From Asterias rubens (Eukaryota > Echinodermata > Asteroidea > Forcipulatida > Asteriidae): 64,000 nucleotides of DNA. Below are positions 37,643 through 49,600 of the stretch, piece after piece (the first letter of the stretch is position 1; each line of letters opens with the position of its first letter). The notes under the pieces were generated by a model. That model searched no databases and had not been told where the DNA came from. It saw only the letters and a program-made list of their open reading frames with translations. The DNA lies in assembly GCF_902459465.1 (NCBI RefSeq), contig NC_047082.1, forward strand, positions 7,543,407 to 7,607,406, given 5' to 3'. Position numbers and translations under genes: made by a program.

Positions 37643-40600
37643 CTGAGTAAGGAAAATAAGAAAATAAGGATCATTAAGTTAATATCCATTTAAATACATC
37701 TGAAAAGATATCTTGAAATTTACGACAATTACCGTGGTCCAGTAGTTAGACTGCAGGATTTGCAATCACGAGGTTGTGGGTTTGAATCGTACAAGCTGAT
37801 TTCACAATGACTTATACTAAGTATTGTCGTCTAGTTACTGAATCAGAGTTTTTTGATTTGTGTAATTTAAAATCTTAGACATTAAAATGTTTGTATGAGA
37901 GAGATTGGCTGTTGCCAGCTTGGTGTTTATATCCCCTTGTGGGAGATTGTTGAGTTCCCTCGACGAGAAGATCATCTAAACAAACAAAACAAAAAACAAC
38001 AACAACAACAACAAACAACAAACAACAACAACAACAACAACAAACAATTACAGTAACATGCAAACCTGGCAGTTATCAATGCTTTCTGAGAGTTTCATTG
38101 AAAAGGCTTAATTTTAAAAGTTACTTTTTGCTTTGTACAATTATTTATGCACCACTAATACAAAAAGACATGACTCATGTAAAAACAAAAAAAATACATA
38201 CTGCATATCCCCTTAAAATAAGTAAACAATATTGTAGATTGGTTATATCTGTGGCCAAGCCTGGCAAGGCTGTACCTTCACATAGGTCCATTAACCATAG
38301 TTCTTAAACACAAAACATTTTGACAGCAAAGAAAAAAGATAAATCAAAGCAAATTTTACTTGGATGCAAAGTTGAAACACACATTTCAATATGTTTCCTG
38401 TAATACATGTACATCTACTTATAGACCGGAAATGTGTTTGCATCTAATTCTAACTTTAAGATATTTAGCAAACAAAGTAGCCACTCCATTGTTTGGGAAA
38501 AACTATCTGGAAAGTATGAGTCACTGTAAAACACAATACCAGCACAAATCATTTGGTAAAATTGGGTGTTACTGGAAGTTTTTGTAATAATAAGGACAAT
38601 GGGAAAAGATGCCGAGATCTGATGCCATTTTTTCATTCAACATGAGAAAAATATTATAATACTAATAATAAATAGAACTTTGATAGGGCTTTACATACAT
38701 GATCTACAGGTAAAACACGAGTTAAACCGACTTTGGTTCTGTGTCTGATGAACCCCCAAAGCGTTTAACAGAAAACTTTCTGTATGCGCCACAATTTTTC
38801 ATTTAATAGATGTTAACTTTGCATCGGGGATAAAGAATATTAATTTTGGCTTTTTACTCATACACCGATGTGTGTTAGCACTGTATACTCAGTACTTTCC
38901 CGAGTCCTGTGAAAAAATATCACAGGCATGTTACTCGGGTGGGATTCGAACCCACGACCCTTGCAATTCTAGAGCAGTGTCTTACCAACTAGACTACCGA
39001 GGTTGCCCGGCAGCTAGAGGCAGTTCGAATCCTATGATTTGGCAGCGGGTACCGCAACGATATAATAGATGTTAAATTTGCATCGGGGATAAAGAATATT
39101 AATTTTGGTTTTTACCCATACACCGATGTGTGTTAGCACTGTATACTCAGTACTTTCCCGAGTCCTGTGAAAAAATATCACAGGCATGTTACTCGGGTGG
39201 GATTCGAACCCACGACCCTTGCAATTCTAGAGCAGTGTCTTGCCAACTAGACTACCGAGGTTGCCCGGCAGCTAGAGGCAGTTCGAATCCTATGTTTTGG
39301 CAGCGGGTACCGCAACGATATAATAGATGTTAAATTTGCATCGGGGATAAAGAATATTTTTCATTTGATATGAAATATTGTAGTAAATGTTTTTAAATGA
39401 GTGAAAAAGTGGTGGCGTCATAAGAAAGTTACCTTGCTTAACAATAACAAGGAGTTAATACTGGATTGAATTAATTGTTTTCATTTTTAACTTTCGAACT
39501 AAATGCACAAGCAAATATAAACGTTAAAAATATGGAATAAACTTAGGTACACAACCAAATAAAAAACAATAGCCAAAAATAATCTTAGAACTTTTACTGA
39601 AAAAATTATCGTGTTTTGAGTGAAAAGGTGGCGGATAGATTCAGTATCTTTTCCACTGTGTTTCCAACTCCATCAATAAGGTTAACATAATGACAGAAAT
39701 CATCAAAATCATCACAATAAATAAACACCAATGTCAGTAAATTCATGATACATTTCCATCATTATCACACCACCTTGTGATGGACAAGAATCACTTACCA
39801 ATCGTGGAATGGAATTTCCGAAGTGTCGGATCGTCCATATTAACAAACCTCCCCACAATGGCGCTCTTGCCAACAAAACTATCGCCTACGACGATCATCT
39901 TCATCAGCATATCATACAAGTGCCTTGAGAGTTCTCCATTTTGTCCATGGCCGCCCATGGTATGCCTGAAACACACCAGTGGGAGACTAAACAACGGAAC
40001 GTTACAAGCTTGACCTCCAAAAGTTCACACTGGATGCTGTCGTTTGTACACAGAGTACCGTGGCAATAGTCCTCCAAAACACCCCAACAGTAGCAAACTT
40101 GAAATCCACTAGTGGAGTGTCACTTATCTTACCCTTGAAGGGGTCAAATTGTAAGAAACTTAACACTTGGACCTAGACCTTACAGAGATTTCTTGGTACA
40201 CTTTAGGCCATAGAGCAAGACTAAGATATCCACACTAGAGGGGTATACCCATGTATACCACCGCACAAAGACCAAATAGTTTCTAGGTTAGGTCAGGTCA
40301 GGTTCCCTGTACACCTGCTTTTATTTCCCTTCAAAACTCTAGTAATCCACAGACAGAGCCAAGCAACACACAGTACATGTACCCATTGTACCTACCCAAG
40401 CACCTGCCTAGAACCTAGGGTAACAAGTCAGTCTGAGAAGTGGAATTATTCCTACAGGTTACAAGACTGTATCACCAGTTACTACCATGTCCTGCTCAAT
40501 ATTCATGAACCATAGTGATCCTCACTCCACTGTTTGCATTATCCATGATCCAAAGATTTACTTCATTCATAGTGCCCACCCAACTGTTCACAGTTACATT

Positions 40601-43600
40601 GCCAAACAGGTATTGTTATGCAAAGAGATGGCTCACAGATTAAGTGGATGACTGATTTACAGAATGTGTACCTGTCATGCCTAACAGTGGCCAATGAAGA
40701 AACAAATTATGGCTAGGGTGCAGGTGTTGGTGCCTAAGCCCACCCCACCCTCCATTTATTTTCACTTTCTTGTAAACTAATCCTCAAATAGTCACTGTTT
40801 ATTGTCCCTACCCACCTATGTAAAAAAAAAACATGTTGATTTTGTACAAAAAATATCAATCTTCTTACATGAAGCAGGGAAATAAAATTATGACAAAAGA
40901 AGCACTTCAATCAATTTTTTATTTTATATTTTTTATATTTGGAAATAAGTGTTGCTTTTGTTTGATTGATTAAAAAATTTGATTAAAATAAAAAAATCCA
41001 TGTGACACCAAATGAGAAGCCGGGAGTTAAATAAATGAGTGAGCAGACAAACTCCTCCCGCCCAAATGTACAACAATATCAAAATACCGGTAATACTAGA
41101 ACTTTAAATCCTCTTTATTTCGTGTCATAGTTTCTTTATTACTCAAAACAATGATTTTACTTTAATCAATGGAATTGTGGGTGTTCCCCTAAGCTCCCTG
41201 CCAACTATTTAATTAGCATGGGGTCAGGCATACTGATCCTATAAGAGTCCAAACATTTGGGTCTTCAGTTAATGCAAAATTAATGTTCTGTTTCCAGTTA
41301 CCTGACTGAACCGAAATTGCGACTCCTGATTTGCCTTTATTCCTTAATTTTTGCTTTGTCAAACTTTTCAGAGTAATACAAATAATAATATATTATTTTA
41401 TACAAATTAATGTATAAAATTCCCAAACTTACTGACCCTAATTGAAATTATGGCATGTTAAAAGAAACATACTTTTATTTTGGGCCCGAGAAGATTTAAG
41501 TATTTTATCAGAGTTCAAACATTTGAGCATTGGGTTTAAATAGATTGGCACGTTTTAATCGACTTTGGATTACGCCATTCCAGAATACTTTTGCTAATGC
41601 CAAGGCGGAGAGGTTGGGCAATGTCAATCCGTGTTTGATAACTATGGCCACATGTAAATTAACATACGAGGAGGACCAGCTTGTGTCCAAACAAAGTTTT
41701 GGGCAAATCCTTAACATAAAAGTTTACAACATTGCTTCACAATAGACGGAAACAATAACAGGCTTGCTGAGTGTATCTTACCAATGGTTTCAAAACAGTG
41801 ATGGCGCTCAAAAACTCCATCCACAATCTGAGTGACTATAGCAGATTTTCCTGTTGCACTGTCACCAATAACAATCAGTGAAATGTATGGTTTGTTTCCC
41901 GTCAAACTCTGCGGGACTGCTCTAGAAGGTTTTGAAATGCTGGAATATGACATGTGAGGCACTTAACACCAGAAGGAGTTCTTTTTGTTGATTTCACAAA
42001 GTTAGCTTGTTTACTCTCAAAAGTCAAGATACTGCCAGATATTTTTTAATGAAGTTATAAATGACTATGGATACAGTCAATAGTGAGTGTGCGAGCAATT
42101 TGACAATGTTACGGTCTGTGTTACTGAGGGATGAAGTTGTCACGTGCCCGCTACAGGAAGTCCTGTTGCCAATTGACACACCATCGGGGGAAAAAACAGA
42201 TCTAGATCTTGTGCAATTCAAGTTGAAAATGCGTGTCAAAACATTTCGCTTTAAAAATAAAAATGCTGTCTTTAAAATGAACACTAAATACATTTTGTTT
42301 TCACACACTATCAACCAACAAAATTGGTTTGAAATCAAATTGTTTATTAATCTTAGGCCTGTATGCTTTGTTTTTGAAGGGCAAAGGCACCAAGGCGTTT
42401 TCTCATTGTAGAGGACACCCTACTATAAAGAAATTGTACATTTCTAGCATTTCAGTGACCACGGGGCATGGAGGCAATTGCCTTCGTTGCCTTTCACCCA
42501 GGGGTATAAATGGGTACCTGCGAGGGTAGAGGTTGATATTGTGTTTGAAAAAGCCTTTGGAGTGCCACGGCAGCTCGGCTGTAGGGAGCTGAGAAAGATT
42601 AAAGGGATGTTATTGGCCCAATGACCAGGGGACTATATGTAAAGCGCATTGAGACGGTTATTGTGAAATGTGCTAAAAAATAAGAATTTGTTAATAATAA
42701 TAATACATTGCAGTGTTCTATAAGCGCATTCAGGGTCTTCCCCAGTGTTAAGCCAACAGAACCAATGAACCTGCTGTTTTACTGATCCACCAGATGGTGA
42801 CAGAATCTACCACAGGCTGTGAACACCGCCCTCTGTTGGCAAAATAACACCAATGCAAAACCTCAAAAATTACACTGTGATCTTCAGCCCAAAATTAACA
42901 ATAAGGGTCAACCTAATAATGCAGTTTTTTCCACGTACATGGAAAAGTAAATATTGCTGTTGCATTCTGCTGTACATGTACCAGTAACCAAATTGACATG
43001 TGGTATTCTATAAAGTGGTCATGGCATGAGATTCCAAACACAGCACCAGAGTATTTTTCAAAGGCTACAAATTTAACGGCCTATCATGATGATCTACTGT
43101 ACCAAGTATGGCAAAGTAAAACTTACTGTGCTAACAACATTAAATCCAAAATATCACAATAACTATCTCATCACATAGTCCTTGAAGTTGAACTTTGGGA
43201 CAAGTCACTATTTCCTGGTTACATGGAGATACATGAAGTAGGTATTCAGTGTACATGGTGTAGTTGAAGATTAAAAATCATTGAAAGGAAATACACTGTA
43301 GAAAATCATGTACCGGTAACGCACATTATGTATGTATGTGGTTGCAGGCCTTGAAGTTTGGTCTTGAAAGAGCACAGCAATTTTCCTCTGCTAAGGGGCA
43401 CTGCTACATGACCAAAATGTGTACAGAACTTTCCAAAGGGCACCACAGCAAAAGCACAGGGCACCATGGCAAATTTGAGGCCTTGGTTCATACAGATATT
43501 ACATACTTTTATATAGTCATATAGATAGTCACTCAGGAATAAAAAAATGTAATTTAAGTATAGCCTATCAATAAATTTACTTGTTCCTTATTCATGTTAA

Positions 43601-46600
43601 CACTCACCAATAGTGGATATAAAACTTTCCCTGTAATTATTATCAGAGTAGCGTAGTACTATGGATGACTTTCCTACTTCTGAATCACCAACCAGTAAAA
43701 ACTTTAAGATGAGATCAAACGCTGGCCGAATGTTATATTTTGCTGCAAACGATTCCTGCTGAGGGCTGGTCATAGATATAGGTCGACTGTTCGCCGAGTG
43801 TTGACTACTACGACTAGAAGAAGTACTCCCTTTTTTAGTCTTCTTCTTCTTCGACGGCATTTTTCCCCGAATTTCAAATTACAAATCACAAAAAGGTTTG
43901 GACTCCGACACCGACACTAGCGAATTATGAATCCGGCAGGAAACTCATTCTCATAAAGCCATCGGTATCCATTAAGATAGGTTGGGTCTTCAATAGCTAA
44001 TAGCAGTTGATAGCAGCTACATTTTCAAGTCCACCAAATGAACTATCAATCGTGAGGTTCAAGGTGCGAATCCTTCCAGTCACTTAACACATGGCTGTCA
44101 ATGCAAGGTCAAGGTTCAAGACACAGCATCAGCATAATTATATCAAGCATGAATGAGCAAACTAACAGTAACTTTCCTCAGCTAGTGCATTCATAGTAGC
44201 ATCCAGTCAAACAAAAACAGCATAATAACCTCTCTCCTTCATCCTACGAAGGTTCTCTATTAATTAATTGTACATCAGCAACTTAGACAGGTGGATTCTC
44301 TTCAAGTTTAACGTGTAAATCCTTCAGACGCTTGTTACACACTGCTCCAATAAATGTACCGTATCATCACATAAGAGTTGAAAAGCACCAGTTCCTATTA
44401 CACGTATAATTACCTAAACACTCTATACATGACCGCGTTCGACTAAGTGCCTCGACTCAGGATATCCTGAGTAAAAAAAACAAGGGTGACATTTTGTAGT
44501 TTGCGTTTGTCTCAATCTGAAATTGTTTGCAAACTTTCCTTGATAGAAGAGTGACACACACACACAAAAATTAAAACGAAAACTAGAGCAGTAAATTTTG
44601 TTGCACTATCAATCTACAAGTTACCATTCTGAAGTTTTCCTGGTTAGGTTATAACGGAAATGATGGCTCAACATTTCGCAACTGATAAACTGTTTGTATT
44701 TCCCCTACTTGAAACCACACCAGTGAACGGAACACTAGCTAGTTTTCATGCCACATGCCTGAAAGTAAATACACGATCAAGGATGACATGTGTACTTGGG
44801 TTTAAGAAAATGTATACATTTGACCCGCACATAACTTTTATGATTCTATGCAAAAACAGTTAACAGAACAAGGAAGTAAAAGAAGCTAGTGTTGAATAAC
44901 TTTCGAAAGAACCCACTATACAGTTCCACTTTCAGACAAAGCACTCCCTTTTCCCATTAAAATACTTTGTTGCAAAAGTACTTTACAGGCCAAAGAAATA
45001 TTTTGCTTTTTGGGGAATGGGGAATATTGAGCAATTCATTTGTGCATTTTCTCTATCTTATCTTGGGGGCTAGAGGGAGGGGACAAGGGTTTAAGCTAGG
45101 CGTTCCCCATCCCACCCCCTCCATTGCAGCCAATTTAACCAAATATAACCGAATCGATGTCCATTACTATTAACCAGGAGTCGATTTCACAAAAGGGACT
45201 AGTCCTAACTTAGGATTAGTCTTACATGTAGGAGATATTACAAACTTAAGGCTGGTACTACTTGAGATAAGACTAGTCTTAACTCTTTGTGAAATCCACC
45301 TGAAGTCTTTATCACTTCATCAGACCCTTGCTGACATAGTAATGTCATTGCTACTGTACACTGGACCTGTTTTGGGACTTAGACAAAGCCATGCGTCTCA
45401 CTTCATTATTATCCTGATAATCCAATCAATTGATCTTGTAAGCTCAAGTAGAAACATTCCTAAGGATTACAAATGTACAGCCAATGATTTGATCAACCAC
45501 TGCATTTCCTCAAGTAGATGTAGGATCAAATAACCGGGCCTTGAGCTTCACTCTTGGAGGAGCACAGCAATTTTCTTCTGGTATAACAGGCACTTGCACA
45601 GTACATGTGTGAGGAAATTATAAATTTGCATTGTTGGATATTGACAAAGGGCACCACAGCAAGAGCACAGGGCACCACAATTGCTGAGGGTGATGTGGGT
45701 TATTCAGAAGCCGTGGATCAGATTCATCTCTCGGACAATCACATCATGCAAGGAGATATTGGGCACAGGTTTTATATTAAGGAAATATATCGGTTACACC
45801 TTCAAGTCTTGAAGAAAATAATAGTTAAAAAAAAAATGAATAAAACGCTCACGGCTCACTGAGCGATAAAAACAATCAGAAATCAGAATAAAGTATATAG
45901 AAGAACAAAAGCCTGCAAATATAGGGCACAAATAAAATAAAAAATCTACACAGAGTACTTTCGCAGAGGATAAGCCTGACAGGTTTCCGGACATTGTGTT
46001 ATATGCTAAATGGGACCCTTAATTTAATTCATTATACAAGGCCTCATCACTGCGACAATTTTGAGACAGGTTACTTGGAAGCAACCATCTTAAGGAGGAT
46101 CTTTAGAATGGGACTTGAGGGACGCTCAATCAGGAAAGTAGAGATTAACCCACACAAATACATCCAAGTCATTTAATTGATGCAGTTTAAAACAAATTCA
46201 CTTTGTACCGTCAACATCCTCTTTGCATAGGGATAAATTACAACATGTTGCCGGTTTTTTGGTTTGCTTTCATTTGAGGAAGGAAATTGGGAAATAGATA
46301 CAAAGTCAAACATTTCAGTGACTGATATTGTCTGGTTTAAACAAATGTTAAGTCATTACTTCCTCTGTGATCTACATGTATGTAGTACATTGGGCTTGGT
46401 ACTGGTGAGTTGCCATTATACTAAAACAGCGCCCTCTTGTGTCCTAGATTTCTCCACTGAAATCAGACCAAGTCAGAAATTTAACAGCACAACCCTGTGC
46501 ACGTGTAAGGTAAATGTAGTCAGTTTTCTTTTAAAACAAAACAACTTCACTTTTCCACTTGAATCAAACATCTCATTACATCATTAGATGTAACCTGTAA

Positions 46601-49600
46601 ACTTCATGAATATAAATTGTTTAAACTCAACAAGCTGTCCATTTTCAATTCGACAAGAGTGATAAACTTTGCTTTATATAGCAATTAGAATTGGTTCGCA
46701 TTTAAGATCAGTCGTAGCTCTTTGTGGAATCAGCTTACTGTTTCCATAGTGGTTATTTTCAACTTTCACCTTTGAAAGGTGTTTATTTAGCCCATTAGAA
46801 GAACAAAATTCCCCCAAACTTCCCACGGATATTGGTAAATTGTATTTTAACCACATATTTAAAGTGAAATGGAAACCACTAGTAATAACCACAAATGTAA
46901 TGTGAAGGTTAACTTGTTATTACAATTTGTCATTTAAAGGGGACACTTTGTAACCACTCTGCAACCAGCTACGTTTTTATTGCCACTTTTTAATAGTGGC
47001 AATACAAAACTTACCTGGTAAAAAGAACGATAGCATAAAGCATTTTAAGAATCATTTCACTACAAAGTAATGTGGTTGGAAAATATATTTTATAAGTTTT
47101 TATCGGTTTTTAATATTATTTAGTGCAACCTTAACCAGATAAACTAGTGAAATGACAAGCTAATTGGTCCTACTGGCTAGTTACTGAAACAGTCAGTTTA
47201 GGCAAACCCTGACAATGGTAACTCTGTTAATTTTGAAGACACTTTGACAATTGCAAAATAACACCTGAAACTTTGTTTGTAGTTAGCGTGTAATGTTCGT
47301 AATAATATTAATATTATTATGCATTCAAAGTTTCATGCACTACACTTCAAAATTCAATTGTCTTTCTTCAAACTGTATTATTATTGGGTTTTTAACTATT
47401 TACAATGTACCATCATTGTATTTCTTTTTCAATGGCATTTCCTCACTCACTTTGCAGTCTCCCCCTTCTTTTTCTTTTAAAAGCCTTGTTTTTAGCTACA
47501 AAAAACAATCAATTATTGATACTATAGAAACTTCTTTGAGGTACATGTATAGTACAATCAGTACTCCATGCTGCAACTTAGCTGCAACACATGATTTTTT
47601 TTGTAAAACAAAATGTCCATTTGAGGGGAGTCACAGATGCACTCTGGTGGGGCCTTGCAGTGCTCTGTTCCCCATCAAGTGGCTGGGCCAGGAGGGTCCC
47701 GAGTCTGGGCAGGGTGAACCAGTCATGCCAGACAAGGGGCAATGGGTGTTGTGGCCCCCGACAGGACCCAGTTCAGTAATTTGATGGCAAGATAAAGTAC
47801 ACATTATCTGAACAAGCTGGACTTCAAATGAGTCATGAAGACCTTCAGCCCGAACCTTAACCAGCTCACTTTAAACCACTACTTGTAGTAGTCCACCATG
47901 AAACCATATTCACAGTACACCTGCACATGTTCCGAGACTGACCCTGCGTGTGGGGTGTCAAAGCCAAGGAATCTAAATGCATGAAGTTCACCGGCCCAAG
48001 CTACAATGTATGCATCAAAGTGTGAGTTTGAATCCCAGTTGTGTCACTAGTGCCCTTGAGCAAGGGACTTTTAAACCATAATTTCTTCGTAAAACGTTGG
48101 GAAGGTAGCGCATTCTGCTACCAGCCAGCATCCTAGTGGATAATACCAATGCCTACATCCTTGGGGGTAACCTTGTTTCAGCCATATAAGTTGTACAATG
48201 AAGGTGGCAATGTGTCCCTGGTGAGAGTTGATTGGGTCGAAACAGCCCAAATCATTCAAGAAACAGCCCAAATCATTCAAGAATCAGCCCAAATCATTCA
48301 AGAAACAGCTCAAATCATTCAAGAAACAGTCCAAATTATTCAAGAAACAGCCCCCTCACCTTGAAGTGGCCATCCGGCCTTGTGATGTTAGGCGATATCT
48401 CATACAAAAAATGTACAAAATTGAAAAAGACTTGAGCTACTTACCAATTGTTGATAAGTATGAGTAACTAAAAACATCGCCAGTGTATCTAAGCAGAATA
48501 CATGTTTTTCCCACACTTGCATCGCCAATCAGTATCAGCTGAAATAGCCAATCATACGTTCTAGCTGTCATCTGTGCACTGTGTCCGACATGTACGTCAT
48601 TCACAATGGACTGTCCTACATGTCATTTCAATTCTCAATATTAACAATGTAAACAATGGCTCTGCTGACTTCAGAGTTTCTGTCTTTTTTGACTGAATTG
48701 ACTTAACTGCACAATGATTTCCTTGTGGTGTTTTTATACTGTACATCATGTTCATTTAGATAACAACTCTATTTGTTTCGTATACCATTATGAATTGCAT
48801 GAACCGATGACAATTCTAAACCAGTCCAAGATGGCTGCTCGGGTTACACAAAATAACACATCGATTTCTTATCAGTATTGACAAACACATCAAACAGTTC
48901 AAGTACAATGTACAAGTACGTTTCATGCAATCTCGCTGCTTTTAAACATATTATTTAATAGAAAAAAATCCCTGATATTCAGATGGTCTAAAGTACATTA
49001 CACAAATTATGAGAAACGACTGATTGGAAATTCCCGTCCAGCGTGTTCGGATGATTAGAGACAGGCAACTTGTTGAAGTTTGATTGAGCAATCTAAGTTG
49101 AGAAGCTGACTTCATAAAGTTAACAAGTAGTTTAAGGTCATGTCACACATGGCACTTTTTCGTTGGGGGGGGGGGACACGACAGCTGGTTTAGAAGTTAT
49201 CAACTCCACTGCCGTCACAATTAACACTTCGTTTCAACAAGGCATTTTTTCAACAACCTGTTGACTTTGGGTTCTCTCCATTATTGCTCAAATCTGTGAA
49301 GCATTCCGGACTCAAGTTTGGGAAAAGGAAATTCTCAGGTGAATGTTTGTTGAACTTTTTGAAAACTTGATTTGAATGATTGGTTTTAATACACTGTAGA
49401 AACCAATCTGGAACATTTTAAATGGTGCAATTTTATGAATGATGTGTTGATATTTGTTTGCATAATCAGCCGACAATTCGCACCTATCACCCCGGCTTGG
49501 ATCCTTGTGGCTTTTCACATTCCATTAGAGTCAGGGTTTCCCAGTTAAAGATAGTTTCCAGGAAAAAAAGATTATTGCCAAGGAAGTCTGGACTATAGTT

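Noticed and set aside
38933-39030. tRNA-like sequence with perfect T-arm
   Set aside because: It is the head of a dispersed SINE followed by the family's fixed body and tail, and it is tandemly duplicated; not an independent tRNA gene.
39799-43860. Cassettes A-C as independent genes or pseudogene fragments
   Set aside because: No downstream Rab exons of their own exist before the shared exon 2, and each keeps an intact frame, P-loop, start and phase-matched donor. Decay into pseudogenes would not preserve all of these. Expression data are still needed.
47293-47784. 163-codon open frame on the plus strand
   Set aside because: No recognisable domain; composition shifts midway from AT-rich to a GC-rich patch and no supporting signals are seen. 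Left unannotated as a gene, although it is the longest plus-strand frame.
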